Below are positions 41,376-50,096 of a stretch of DNA of 64,000 nucleotides, one piece after another. Numbering within the stretch: the first letter of the stretch is position 1; each line of letters starts with the position of its first letter. The DNA comes from Variovorax ginsengisoli (GTDB lineage Bacteria > Pseudomonadota > Gammaproteobacteria > Burkholderiales > Burkholderiaceae_C). The stretch is from positions 1 to 64,000 of the forward strand of contig NZ_JAUJZH010000034.1 of assembly GCF_030486595.1 (NCBI RefSeq). The letters are read 5' to 3'. The notes under the pieces are model-generated. The model saw only the letters and a program-made list of their open reading frames with translations. It was not told the DNA's origin and did not search any database. The translations under genes were made by a program, and so were the position numbers.

Positions 41376-41641
41376 CAACCCGATCCGTCTTCGACTGGAA
41401 CACCGGCGAGCCCACCGTCTTCCTGCCCCTGCAGACCGCAGCCAACCGCCGCGCCGCGGCCGCCATGGTGGTCGACAAGGCCCGCGCCGCGGGCATCGAG
41501 CCGTCGGTCATTCTCGGCATCTCGAGGAAGTCCGACGAACGGGCGGCCGAGCGCCGCCGCTACTCACCGCCGGTGGAAGGCGCTGCAGCTGGCCAGCGCG
41601 CTGCCGATCGGCGTGACGCGCTGCGCAGAGGGAGCATCTAG
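41372..41641 (+). CDS. Small phage protein of unknown function
   Basis: An 89-residue Arg-rich protein (MTTRSVFDWNTGEPTVFLPL) between the regulator and replication genes, with ATGA overlap at its start. No domain recognised. Confidence 0.6.
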   Translation: MTTRSVFDWNTGEPTVFLPLQTAANRRAAAAMVVDKARAAGIEPSVILGISRKSDERAAERRRYSPPVEGAAAGQRAADRRDALRRGSI

Positions 41642-41890
41642 ATGGCCGCCGTCCTGCGCTCCGACCTGACCGACGACGAGCTCGAGGCCCACATCGTCGA
41701 CTGCGGCCGCCTGTTCCTGAAGGCGCACGGGGAGGGCGACATGGCCCTCGCACGCCACTGGCTGGCCGAGGAGGTCAAGGCGGTCAAGTCGCGCTCGCCG
41801 GCCGCCGTGGCCCGGCTCGAAGACGACTACTTCTCCTACGACGCCGAGAAGGCCCGCATGGATGCGCAGCGGAGGGCGGCTGGTGGCTGA
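41642..41890 (+). CDS. Small acidic phage protein of unknown function
   Basis: An 82-residue helical protein (MAAVLRSDLTDDELEAHIVD) starting directly after the previous stop (TAGATG). The next gene start overlaps its end. No domain recognised. Confidence 0.6.
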   Translation: MAAVLRSDLTDDELEAHIVDCGRLFLKAHGEGDMALARHWLAEEVKAVKSRSPAAVARLEDDYFSYDAEKARMDAQRRAAGG

Positions 41891-42896
41891 TGTGTCCGAT
41901 GTCAAGCCAAGGGCGTCGGGCCGCTACCGCAAGGTCGAGGTCCGCACTTGGGGAGATGAGAAGTTTCGTGCACTGTCGCCGATGCCTGCGTGCGCACAGG
42001 GCCTTTGGCTCTACCTGATCACTGGGCCCCATACCGGTCCAATTCCGGGCCTGTTTCGTGCCGGCCGCGCGGCGATGGCGGAGGACCTCGACTGGGAGCA
42101 GGAAGCCTTTGACAAAGCCTTTCGGGAAGTCTTCGCCCAAGGCATGGTGAAAGCCGACTTCAAGGCCCGGGTCATGTGGGTCCCGAAGGCCATCAAGCAC
42201 AACCGTCCGGAGTCGCCGAACGTGGTGAAAAGCTGGGCTGCCGAGTTCGACCTGATCCCTGAATGTGACCTCAAGCGCGAGGCCCTGGAATCACTGAGAG
42301 CCAGTATCCATGCGCTCGGAGAGTCTTTCGCCAAGGCTTTCGATGAGTCTTTCGGTAAGCCTTCCGCAAAGCCTTCCCCGAAGGCTATGCCTAATCAGGA
42401 ACAGGAGCAGGAGCAGGAACAGGAGCAGGAAGAAGACCAAGGAGCTAACGCTCCTTTGCCGCCGGCTCCGCCGCCAGCTCCGCCCGGCCCACCGGCTCCG
42501 CCGGCAGGACTCTTCGGCGAAGGCGAGAACGACGCACCGGCGGTCGATGTGCCGCCTTGTCCCCATGCCAAGCTGCTTGCGCTGTTCGCCAAAGCGGTGC
42601 CGGAACTGCCGCAGCCGCGTCGCGAGATGTGGGAGGACAGCGCCGGCGCGGAAGCGATGCGACAGCGCTGGAAATGGCTCCTGACGGCCGTCCGTTCCAA
42701 CACCGGCGAGCGCTACGCGGCCAACGCCGCAGAAGGCCTCGACTGGTTCAAGCGCTTCTTCGACGCCGTCGGCGAGTCCGACTTTCTCAGCGGTCGCAAT
42801 GGCAAGTGGAAGCGCTGCGATCTCGGCTGGCTCATGAAGCGCGAGAACTTTCGCAAAGTGGTCGAGGGCCACTACACCAACAAGGAAACGGCATGA
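41883..42896 (+). CDS. Phage replication initiator (O-like)
   Basis: A 337-residue protein. The N-terminal half (VEVRTWGDEKFRALSPMPAC) resembles phage replication proteins with a winged-helix DNA-binding domain. A Gln/Glu repeat (EQEQEQEQEQEED, about 180-192) and a Pro-rich linker lead to a helical C-terminal domain that may contact the helicase. GTG at 41883 overlaps the previous gene. The coding DNA holds iteron-like repeats, as in lambda O. Confidence 0.75.
   Translation: MADVSDVKPRASGRYRKVEVRTWGDEKFRALSPMPACAQGLWLYLITGPHTGPIPGLFRAGRAAMAEDLDWEQEAFDKAFREVFAQGMVKADFKARVMWVPKAIKHNRPESPNVVKSWAAEFDLIPECDLKREALESLRASIHALGESFAKAFDESFGKPSAKPSPKAMPNQEQEQEQEQEQEEDQGANAPLPPAPPPAPPGPPAPPAGLFGEGENDAPAVDVPPCPHAKLLALFAKAVPELPQPRREMWEDSAGAEAMRQRWKWLLTAVRSNTGERYAANAAEGLDWFKRFFDAVGESDFLSGRNGKWKRCDLGWLMKRENFRKVVEGHYTNKETA
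42321..42440. repeat. Direct repeats inside the initiator gene, candidate origin
   Basis: GAGTCTTTCG occurs at 42321-42330 and 42345-42354, a 24-bp period, followed by AAGCCTTCC-type copies near 42357-42385 and a run of CAGGAGCAGGA units at 42400-42435. Repeats within the initiator gene are where lambda-like phages keep their origin. Confidence 0.45.
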
Positions 42897-44335
42897 ACGA
42901 CCGCGTCAACGACGACTACCTGCAGCTGTCGAGCGATATCGCGCAGCTGCGAATCCCTCCGCATTCCATCGAATCCGAGTCGAGCGTGCTGGGCGGCCTG
43001 ATGATGGACAACGGAGCCTGGGACCGTGTCGGCGACATGCTGGCCGACACTGACTTCTACCGGGCCGAGCACAAGATCGTCTTCGCCGCGATCTCCACCC
43101 TGATCAACGCTTCGAAGCCGGCCGACGTCGTGACCGTCTTCGCCGAGCTGCAGAAGAGCGGCAAGGCGGACGACGTGGGCGGCCTGGGCTACCTGAACAC
43201 CCTGGCGCAGTTTGTGCCCGTCGCCGGGAACGTCCGGCGCTACGCGGAAGTCGTGCGCGAGCGCGCCATCCTGCGCAAGCTGATTTCGGCGGCCGACGAG
43301 ATCGCGACCACCGCCTTCAACACGCAGGGCAAGGGCGTCGATGCCGTGCTGGACGCGGCCATGGCCAAGGTCATGCAGATCAGTCCGGATGGCCACGGTG
43401 ACGACTGGGAGAGCATGAGCGACGGCGTCGTCCAGATGCTGGACCGGATCACCGATCAGGCCGCCGGCGAAGCGCCGCCGGACTTCACGCCCACCGGATT
43501 GGTGGATCTCGACAAGAGGCTGGACGGCGGCATGCGGGCCGGCGAGCTGTACGTCATCGGCGCGCGGCCGGGCATGGGCAAGAGCGCGCTGGCCCTGTCG
43601 ATCGGCGTGCACGTCGGCCTGCACGAAGGCCTCAACGTCGGCATGTTCTCGATGGAAATGCCGAAAGCCCAGGTCATGAACCGCGCGATGTCGATGCTCT
43701 CGCACATCCATCTCAGCCGGATCAAGCGCGGCGAGCGCCTCAAGGACTATGACTGGCCCGCCCTCACGTCGGCCGTCGAGAAGCTGCGCCAAGTCAACTT
43801 CCACGTCAGCGACAAAAGCGGCCTGAACATCAACCAGCTGCGTACCCGTGCTCGCGCGCTGCGCCGGCGCCACGGCAAGCTCGGCTGCCTGATCGTCGAC
43901 TACCTCGGGCTGATGGACGGCACCGACCCGAAGATGCCGCGCGTCTACCAACTCGAGGAGGTGACGAAGGGCCTGAAGAGCCTCGCCAAGGAACTGCAGT
44001 GCCCGATCCTGCTGTTGGCCCAGGTGAATCGGAAGGTGGAGGAGCGGCCCGACCAGATGCCGATCCTGGCCGACCTGCGCGACTCTGGCTCGATCGAGCA
44101 GGACGCCGACGTCGTCATCTTCGTGCACCGGCCCTACAAGGCGAAGCCGGACCTGGCCGACGAGTGGAAGTACTACGCCAAGGTCCAGGTGGCGAAGTCG
44201 CGTGATGGCGAGCCGGGCTTCGTTGACCTGATGTACGTCGGCGAGAACACCCAGTTTCTGAACTGGCCCGAGGAGACGCCGATCCCGACCAGCCAGGTGC
44301 GCGTCGCGCGCGCCAGCAAAGGAGGCGACCTGTGA
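42893..44335 (+). CDS. dnaB: Replicative DNA helicase, DnaB family
   Basis: A 480-residue hexameric helicase. An N-terminal DnaB domain (IPPHSIESESSVLGGLMMD) is followed by a RecA-type core with Walker A ARPGMGKSALAL, Walker B LGCLIVDYLGLM and the DnaB motif LRDSGSIEQDADVV. It overlaps the initiator gene by 4 bp. It should supply the helicase for phage replication. Confidence 0.95.
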   Translation: MNDRVNDDYLQLSSDIAQLRIPPHSIESESSVLGGLMMDNGAWDRVGDMLADTDFYRAEHKIVFAAISTLINASKPADVVTVFAELQKSGKADDVGGLGYLNTLAQFVPVAGNVRRYAEVVRERAILRKLISAADEIATTAFNTQGKGVDAVLDAAMAKVMQISPDGHGDDWESMSDGVVQMLDRITDQAAGEAPPDFTPTGLVDLDKRLDGGMRAGELYVIGARPGMGKSALALSIGVHVGLHEGLNVGMFSMEMPKAQVMNRAMSMLSHIHLSRIKRGERLKDYDWPALTSAVEKLRQVNFHVSDKSGLNINQLRTRARALRRRHGKLGCLIVDYLGLMDGTDPKMPRVYQLEEVTKGLKSLAKELQCPILLLAQVNRKVEERPDQMPILADLRDSGSIEQDADVVIFVHRPYKAKPDLADEWKYYAKVQVAKSRDGEPGFVDLMYVGENTQFLNWPEETPIPTSQVRVARASKGGDL

Positions 44336-44811
44336 TCTACATAGGCATCGACCCTGGCCTGTCTGGCGCCATCTCGTTCGTGAGCGAACGCTCGTGCATC
44401 GTCGAGGACCTGCCCACCATGCCGCTGCCCGGCACCGGCCTGATCACGAAGAAGATCGACGGCCGCGCGCTGGCGCAGCTGATCCGGAAGAACGTCCCGA
44501 TCGGCGAGACCGCCGAGGCCTACGTCGAGCAGGTCAGCACCATGGGCGGCAAAGACAACGCGCTGCAGACCCAAGGGTCGCTGATGCGCTCCCTGGGTGC
44601 CATCGAGACGGTGCTCGAGTGCATGGGCTACCGGCCCACGATGCTCAGCCCGCAGAAGTGGAAGCGCTTCTACGGGCTCGACTCGGACAAGAAGCGATCC
44701 CTGGCCACCGCCCGCGCGCTCTACGAAGCGGCGCCGCTGTCGCTCGCCAAGCATCACAACCGCGCCGAGGCGGTGCTCATCGGTCACTGGGGTCTGAGGA
44801 ACAAGGCATGA
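44332..44811 (+). CDS. RuvC-like Holliday junction resolvase
   Basis: A 159-residue RNase H-fold nuclease. IGIDPGLSGAIS carries the first acidic residue, YVEQVSTMGG the second (Glu), and HHNRAEAVLIG the last. It resolves branched DNA during recombination or packaging. ATGA overlap with dnaB. Confidence 0.9.
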   Translation: MIYIGIDPGLSGAISFVSERSCIVEDLPTMPLPGTGLITKKIDGRALAQLIRKNVPIGETAEAYVEQVSTMGGKDNALQTQGSLMRSLGAIETVLECMGYRPTMLSPQKWKRFYGLDSDKKRSLATARALYEAAPLSLAKHHNRAEAVLIGHWGLRNKA

Positions 44812-45299
44812 AGCTCCGCACCTGGCTCCGCAACCTGGGCGCTGCGCGCGCCCCGGACTTCATCATCGGCGGCGCCGAAGATCCCTACCTGCTTCGGTGG
44901 TGGCTGATCCCGCGCAATCGCTTCTTCAACGTCTACCTGCACTGCTTCAAGCGCAGCGACGACGACCGCGCGCTCCACGATCACCCGTGGCTCTTCAACT
45001 GCAGCTGGTTGCTCGATGGCCAATACATGGAGCACACGCCGGCCGGCCAGGTCGAGCGCCGCGCCGGCGCCCTGAAGTTCCGCTGGGGTCCTGCGCCACA
45101 CCGCGTCGAACTGCTGACGGTCGCCGACTCTGTAGCCTCGCAGCCTGACAACCGTCGCCCGATCCCATGCTGGACGCTCTTCGTCACTGGCCCGCGCGTG
45201 CGCGAGTGGGGCTTCTACTGCGATCGAGGCTGGGTGCACTGGAAGTGGTTCACCGCGCCCGGCGACAAGGGTGCAGTGGGGAAGGGGTGTGATGCGTGA
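44808..45299 (+). CDS. Cupin-like phage protein
   Basis: A 163-residue protein with ALHDHPWLFNCSWLLDG and PHRVELL, compatible with a metal-binding cupin fold. Similar proteins recur in phage replication regions, without known function. ATGA overlap with the resolvase gene. Confidence 0.65.
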   Translation: MKLRTWLRNLGAARAPDFIIGGAEDPYLLRWWLIPRNRFFNVYLHCFKRSDDDRALHDHPWLFNCSWLLDGQYMEHTPAGQVERRAGALKFRWGPAPHRVELLTVADSVASQPDNRRPIPCWTLFVTGPRVREWGFYCDRGWVHWKWFTAPGDKGAVGKGCDA

Positions 45300-45448
45300 T
45301 GCTTGTCCTCAAGCCCATCGGCCGCGGCAAGTGGCGCCCCATGTCCATTGAGGTCGACGAGCGTCGCGTGCCGCCGTTCTTCGTCACGGTGGGCCAGCGC
45401 ATCACCATCGGCGGCGTGGTGTTCCGGATTGCGGAGGTTCGGCCGTGA
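45299..45448 (+). CDS. Small 49-residue phage protein
   Basis: From ATG at 45299 (TGATG overlap with the previous stop) the frame reads MLVLKPIGRGKWRPMSIEVD and ends at a TGA overlapping the next GTG start. A small beta-rich product; function unknown. Confidence 0.65.
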   Translation: MLVLKPIGRGKWRPMSIEVDERRVPPFFVTVGQRITIGGVVFRIAEVRP

Positions 45449-45885
45449 ACACGATCTCCATCATCCAGCCTAAGCGCCCCAGCGGTCCGGGATGGGAGCG
45501 GGAAACGCCTCCGCCGGCCGTGCTGAATCTCGGATACCCCATCGAGGTCTGGTGGCACGCCGGCAACCGCCTGCAGGCATTTAGCGCGGTCGAGGTCGCC
45601 CGCGATCCGGGCCAATTGCATCTCGGCCCCGAGTATCACTTGAGCGTCAGCAGCGAAAACGAGCGCGGCAAGGTGCGATGCAGCGGCGCGGACGCCCTGT
45701 GGGTGCTCAACGAGTTCGGCCTGCTCGACGCGAAAGAGGACAACCACGTGCCGAACGGCATCGCGCGCAACTTCTGGCGACCGGTCGCTGACAACCTCTC
45801 CGGGTACGAGTGTCCATGCGTGGACGACGAGCCGGCGATCCGCGAAGACAAGGGCGACTTCGTTTGGCGGGGGATCACGCGATGA
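45445..45885 (+). CDS. Phage protein of unknown function
   Basis: A 146-residue protein (MNTISIIQPKRPSGPGWERE), probably beta-rich, with a C-terminal ECPCVDDEP. Starts with GTG overlapping the previous stop. No domain recognised. Confidence 0.62.
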   Translation: MNTISIIQPKRPSGPGWERETPPPAVLNLGYPIEVWWHAGNRLQAFSAVEVARDPGQLHLGPEYHLSVSSENERGKVRCSGADALWVLNEFGLLDAKEDNHVPNGIARNFWRPVADNLSGYECPCVDDEPAIREDKGDFVWRGITR

Positions 45886-46340
45886 CCACCCGAAGCATCC
45901 TCGTCGCCAGCCCGCGCGCCGCTCACGAAGCCGTGGTCGACCTCTACCAGAACGTGATCAAGGAACACACCCGCACTGGGGCGGCCGGGATCCTGACCTG
46001 GGAGACGGTGGACCAGTACCACCGCCATCAGCTCCGGAAGATGTTCCACGGCCCGATCCTGAAGGACATCGCCGAGCAGGTGTGGCTCTGGGACGGCCGG
46101 GTCGGGGAGCGCGTGCGGTACGCCCCGCTGGTGTGGAAAGCCTTCTTCGCCGAGATGTTCATTGAACCCGAGTTCGAGGAATACACCGTCCGCGCGACTG
46201 GCGAGATGAAGGTCCGCCAGCGCCGGCGGAGCACCGAAGCCCTCTCGGACGACAAGTTCGCGCTGTTCGTGCTGCAGGTATGCGCTTTCGCGTGCACCGA
46301 GCTCGGCGTCGAGTTCATTGAGATGGAGCCCCAGCAATGA
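45882..46340 (+). CDS. NinB-like recombination protein
   Basis: A 152-residue protein. The C-terminal motif RRRSTEALSDDKFALFVLQV and a preceding KMFHGPILKDIAEQ fit the NinB/Orf family, which helps RecA-independent recombination by binding single-stranded DNA. It is longer in the middle than classical NinB. ATGA overlap at the start. Confidence 0.75.
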   Translation: MTTRSILVASPRAAHEAVVDLYQNVIKEHTRTGAAGILTWETVDQYHRHQLRKMFHGPILKDIAEQVWLWDGRVGERVRYAPLVWKAFFAEMFIEPEFEEYTVRATGEMKVRQRRRSTEALSDDKFALFVLQVCAFACTELGVEFIEMEPQQ

Positions 46341-46873
46341 AGTGGACCGAGCACACCATCGCCCGCGCCATCGCGCTGCAGACGCTCGCCCGGAAGTGCG
46401 TGGTGCTGGTGGACAACTGCAACTGGACCGGCCACGAGTGCGACGTCCTGGCGGTGACGACTGACCTGCGCATCATCGACGTCGAGGTCAAGATCAGCCG
46501 CGCCGACCTGAAGGCTGATGCCAAGAAGGAAAAGTGGTGGGAGCGCATCACGTCGTACCAGGGCATGGGCCCGCCGCAGCTGCGCCCCCACCCGCGCAAG
46601 GTCTGGAAGCACTACTACGCGCTGCCGGCCGAGATCTGGGACGATTCGCTGCTCGCATTCCTGCCGTCGCCGGCCAGTGGCGTGCTGCTGCTCCGGCCGG
46701 GCCAGAACCCCGACGCCATGCCGGTGGTGGTCAGCTGCCAGCGGCGGGCGACGCCGAACAAGGACGCGGCGCGCATCACGGCGCAGAGCGCGATCGACAT
46801 CGCCCGGCTGGCCAACCTACGGATGTGGGAGTCGTATCACCAGGCCCGCCACCGCGTGCTGGAGCCGGCATGA
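46337..46873 (+). CDS. Putative PD-(D/E)XK-type nuclease
   Basis: A 178-residue protein. ECDVLAVTTDLRIIDVEVKIS shows the D-x(n)-E-x-K pattern of restriction-like nucleases, preceded by a helix with Glu. It resembles MmcB-type repair proteins only in this core. Its place between NinB and DUF1364 genes fits a recombination role. Function not established. Confidence 0.68.
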   Translation: MKWTEHTIARAIALQTLARKCVVLVDNCNWTGHECDVLAVTTDLRIIDVEVKISRADLKADAKKEKWWERITSYQGMGPPQLRPHPRKVWKHYYALPAEIWDDSLLAFLPSPASGVLLLRPGQNPDAMPVVVSCQRRATPNKDAARITAQSAIDIARLANLRMWESYHQARHRVLEPA

Positions 46874-47394
46874 AGCAGCGCAAGCCCATGTCCCGCGGTA
46901 CCGGCTTCGCCCGCAAGGTCTACGAGCGCGCGCCGGCCGCACCGGCACGGCCGCTCGAGCGCCCCGTCGTCGTCGCGCGCATCACCTCGGTCGTCAAGGC
47001 GGTGCCGAAGTCGCCGCGCGCCGAGAACAAGCACCTGTTGAGCATGGCCCGGGGCCGGCCCTGCCTGATCCGCAGCCCGATCTGCGACGGCGGCACCGAT
47101 ACGACGGTCGCCTGTCACGGCGGCGGCGTCGCGAACGGGAAGGGCACGGGCTACAAGGTCGGCGACCACCTGACGGCCTGGGGCTGCCACTGTTGCAACC
47201 ACTACACCGATGCGTACGGCGGCGCCACGCGCGCGCAGAAGACGGCGGCCTTCATGGCCGGCCATCTCCGCCAGGTGCTGGCATGGCGCGCGATCGTCGC
47301 GGACCAGAGCCAGCCACCGAAGGACCGCGCCGCCGCCCGGTGGGCGCTCGACCACCTCAATGCAACGCCCGTAGGGCAGGGAGACACGCTATGA
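46870..47394 (+). CDS. DUF1364 (Ren/NinG-region) nuclease-like protein
   Basis: A 174-residue protein. LIRSPICDGGTDTTVACHGG, then KGTGYKVGDHLTAWGCHCC, is the conserved core of DUF1364, whose Cys and His residues suggest an HNH-like metal site. Such genes sit in nin-type regions. ATGA overlap with its neighbours. Confidence 0.8.
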   Translation: MKQRKPMSRGTGFARKVYERAPAAPARPLERPVVVARITSVVKAVPKSPRAENKHLLSMARGRPCLIRSPICDGGTDTTVACHGGGVANGKGTGYKVGDHLTAWGCHCCNHYTDAYGGATRAQKTAAFMAGHLRQVLAWRAIVADQSQPPKDRAAARWALDHLNATPVGQGDTL

Positions 47395-47702
47395 ACTGCC
47401 GAGAAGGCGATCTCGCCTACGTCACGGACATGCCCTATCCGGTGTCCGAGGCCAATGGCCGGTTCGTCCAGGTGAAAGAGCTGGTGCTGGCCGCTGGCGA
47501 GGCCTACTGGTTGCTCGACAAGCCGGTTAGGTTCCGCGCCAGGGCCAATTTCAGCCTGATGGGCGTTTGCTTCTTCAAGGGCGAACCGGTCGCGGTCGAT
47601 GCGATCGCAGACGCCTACCTGCGCCCCATCCGAGACCCCGGCGACGACGCCGTCGACGAGATGGTTCGCTTCTTCCCGGCGCCGAAGCTGGAGACCGCAT
47701 GA
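47391..47702 (+). CDS. Small phage protein of unknown function
   Basis: A 103-residue beta-rich protein (MNCREGDLAYVTDMPYPVSE). ATGA overlaps on both sides. No domain recognised. Confidence 0.62.
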   Translation: MNCREGDLAYVTDMPYPVSEANGRFVQVKELVLAAGEAYWLLDKPVRFRARANFSLMGVCFFKGEPVAVDAIADAYLRPIRDPGDDAVDEMVRFFPAPKLETA

Positions 47703-47890
47703 CGCCCATCTCCATCGCCGACCTGGCCGGCGCGGTGCTCGAGCGGCTGCCGCGGTCCGATGCTGCGCCCGACCTGCCATGCACCACCGCGCACCCGGTC
47801 ACTGGCGCGGCCGTGGTGCTGGACGCCCGCACGTCGGAAGCGCAGATCCGCCCGATCCTTGCGGTCGACTTCTACGAGGGGCGGCCGTGA
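47699..47890 (+). CDS. Small phage protein of unknown function
   Basis: A 63-residue protein (MTPISIADLAGAVLERLPRS), overlapping neighbours by 4 bp. No domain recognised. Confidence 0.58.
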   Translation: MTPISIADLAGAVLERLPRSDAAPDLPCTTAHPVTGAAVVLDARTSEAQIRPILAVDFYEGRP

Positions 47891-48369
47891 GAAAACGCAC
47901 CGTTCGCCGCAAGGTCTGGACGAAGGACGCGAACGCTTTCGCGTCGGCGATCTCCGGCGCTTGCATCATCGACGACGGCCGCCTCGAGCAACTCCGGGTG
48001 CGTGATCGCGCCGCGGTCGAGGCCTTCCGCACCGGCACGGCCACCGACCAGCATTGGCGCGACATCGCTGACCTGGTGAACATCTCCGAGGTCCTGTGCG
48101 AGTGGGGCGTCGGCACGCAGGAAGTTGCGCCGGTGCTCAAGGATGTCGAGCGCCACCTCAGAGAGGCGATCGACCGGTATCAGCGTACGCAGCGCATGGG
48201 CACGACCGGTCCGGGCCTGAAGGCATTCGCCGACCTGCTGGAGTACTTCGACCTGCAGCGCACCAGCGTCGGCCTCGCTACCTACGAGCGTGCCGTGCAG
48301 AAGGTCATCGACCGGGTGCGATCCGGCTACACCGGCTCGAAGGTCGAGCCTCAAGGAGCTACCGCATGA
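47887..48369 (+). CDS. Helical phage protein of unknown function
   Basis: A 160-residue, mainly helical protein with a basic N-terminus (MRKRTVRRKVW, GTG start). It recalls short phage proteins of the nin region; no domain is recognised. Confidence 0.65.
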   Translation: MRKRTVRRKVWTKDANAFASAISGACIIDDGRLEQLRVRDRAAVEAFRTGTATDQHWRDIADLVNISEVLCEWGVGTQEVAPVLKDVERHLREAIDRYQRTQRMGTTGPGLKAFADLLEYFDLQRTSVGLATYERAVQKVIDRVRSGYTGSKVEPQGATA

Positions 48370-48632
48370 AGCGCTCTCTCGTCGCCCGCATGGTGCATTC
48401 GCTGCTCTGCTGGGGGCCATCCCGAACAAACCACCAAGCGCCGACGGTCCGATTGCCGCCGAGCCCGCCAATGGAGCGAGGCGTTTTCGGTCACCAGCCC
48501 AACCGCTGGAACGGCCCGCCGCCGATGGTGCGCCCGGCGCGACCGCCCCTCGACTGCCGCGGACCTGCGCCCCTCGATTTCCCCGAGATCGACACATCAC
48601 TTCTCCCACTGCCCAAGGAAACCGCACCGTGA
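48366..48632 (+). CDS. Pro/Arg-rich small protein
   Basis: An 88-residue Pro-rich protein without predicted fold. Coding support comes mostly from ATGA and GTGA overlaps with both neighbours. Confidence 0.5.
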   Translation: MKRSLVARMVHSLLCWGPSRTNHQAPTVRLPPSPPMERGVFGHQPNRWNGPPPMVRPARPPLDCRGPAPLDFPEIDTSLLPLPKETAP

Positions 48633-48829
48633 CTCCACTGGAAATCATGCGAGCGCTTCGCAAAGCGATGCAGGCTGCGGAGCCTGGAACCCACGAGGTG
48701 GAACTCGAAGGGCACCGCATCCTGTTCGAGCGAAGCGACATCGTCACCATCCTCGCCTGCTTCGTGGACGGCGAGCAGACCTTCCCGAGGCCCGAGCCTA
48801 CGTCGATCAAACCTGAGGAACTGCATTGA
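48629..48829 (+). CDS. Small phage protein of unknown function
   Basis: A 66-residue protein (MTPLEIMRALRKAMQAAEPG), GTG start, probably one helix plus a small sheet. Overlaps neighbours by 4 bp. Confidence 0.58.
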   Translation: MTPLEIMRALRKAMQAAEPGTHEVELEGHRILFERSDIVTILACFVDGEQTFPRPEPTSIKPEELH

Positions 48830-49257
48830 AGCCAACTCAACACCTCACCACCGTCGCCGCGCTGCCCTCGGGCGCCGGCCAGGCTGCACACCTCGCTCCC
48901 GAGGTCAGCAAGAAGGCCATTCCCACCGGCGGCTTTCACTTGATCGGCATGGATCTAGCAGGCGGTCCCGAGATCGTGGTCATCCACAACTTCCTTAGTG
49001 TGGCGAACCCAGAGCAGCTCCGCGCGGCAATCGCCACATCCATGCGCCCGAGGGGGAAGGCGAGGGGATTGACGCAGGTCGCCGCGCCGGCGCTGCCCGA
49101 AGGTGAGCTGGCCGGCATGCGGCCGACTGGGGTCATCGTCGATGAGCTCGGCAGCACCGCAGCCTTCGCTGCCTTGGCTGCAGCCTGCATGGGTGATGCC
49201 GCCACCCCCGCAGACAAGCAGGGCTTCGAACCCACCGAATACACAGAGAGGAATTGA
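48826..49257 (+). CDS. Phage protein of unknown function
   Basis: A 143-residue protein starting with TTG (TTGA overlap with the previous stop). The middle segment GGFHLIGMDLAGGPEIVVIH looks like a folded core; no family recognised. The rare TTG start may lower its yield. Confidence 0.58.
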   Translation: MKPTQHLTTVAALPSGAGQAAHLAPEVSKKAIPTGGFHLIGMDLAGGPEIVVIHNFLSVANPEQLRAAIATSMRPRGKARGLTQVAAPALPEGELAGMRPTGVIVDELGSTAAFAALAAACMGDAATPADKQGFEPTEYTERN

Positions 49258-50076
49258 ATGCTCCAGAACGACGAAAAGCGTGGGACCGAGGAGACCTACG
49301 CGTCCGCCATGACCAGCTCGAACCTTCGGGTCGAGGCCGACCGGCCGGGCGATGCCGACGTGATCATCGCTGCTGGCTGGAGCCAGAGCCGCGTCGGCGG
49401 CGCGCTGCTGCGGCTGCACACGGAGTTCGACGCCAGCGAGAAGCTGCGCTTGGCCACTGGCGACCAGTTCCTGCCGGCCGGCAAGGCCTCGAAGGAGGAG
49501 CGCGCCGCGGCCGCCAAGCAGGCCTTCGCCTTCAACCTGCACGAGACCGGGCTGCTGCTGGGCAAGCTGAAGGCGCTCCCGGACGTCCGGGCCCAGGCCA
49601 CCCTGCAGGGGATGAAGTGGGGCTTCGGCGTTTCCCAGGACCCGGTGTCGCGCTCGGAGCGCTCGGAGGTCCGCGAGCAGGACGCGCAGCTGCTGAAGCG
49701 CATGCGCGACGCTGTGACGAAGGCCGCAGAGGATCCGGAGGCCCTGGCCGCGGCAAATGCCGATCTCGCGCACTGGACGGAGGAGGTCGACTCCCGGCGC
49801 CGCGCCGAGGAGGCGGAGGATCTCGAACGCTGCCGCGAGAAGGTGGTGGCCGTCATCCGCTGGTGGCTGTCCCAGCGCTGCCCGGTGTGCCAGGGCCGGA
49901 AGTTCCAGACCGCCCAGGGCACGGGCCGGCTGACCGCGAAGCTCTGCCAGCCATGCGGCGGGACGGGCCTGCGCGAGGTTCCGCACCAGCAGGAAGGTCG
50001 CCGGCTGGCCTGCTGGTTCGATCAGTGCGTGGAACGCGCGCGGGCGTCGATCGGGCGGAGGCTTAGGCCGACGTAG
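49258..50076 (+). CDS. Zinc-binding candidate late antiterminator (Q-like)
   Basis: A 272-residue protein. A long charged helical region ends in two Cys pairs (CPVCQGRKF and CQPCGGTGL, about 208-240) that resemble the DnaJ zinc finger and the finger of some phage Q proteins. It is the last gene before the promoter-terminator series at 50.85-51.12 kb and the virion genes, exactly where Q sits. The role is inferred from position. Confidence 0.62.
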   Translation: MLQNDEKRGTEETYASAMTSSNLRVEADRPGDADVIIAAGWSQSRVGGALLRLHTEFDASEKLRLATGDQFLPAGKASKEERAAAAKQAFAFNLHETGLLLGKLKALPDVRAQATLQGMKWGFGVSQDPVSRSERSEVREQDAQLLKRMRDAVTKAAEDPEALAAANADLAHWTEEVDSRRRAEEAEDLERCREKVVAVIRWWLSQRCPVCQGRKFQTAQGTGRLTAKLCQPCGGTGLREVPHQQEGRRLACWFDQCVERARASIGRRLRPT

Positions 50077-50096
50077 CGGTCGGCAATAATTTGCCC

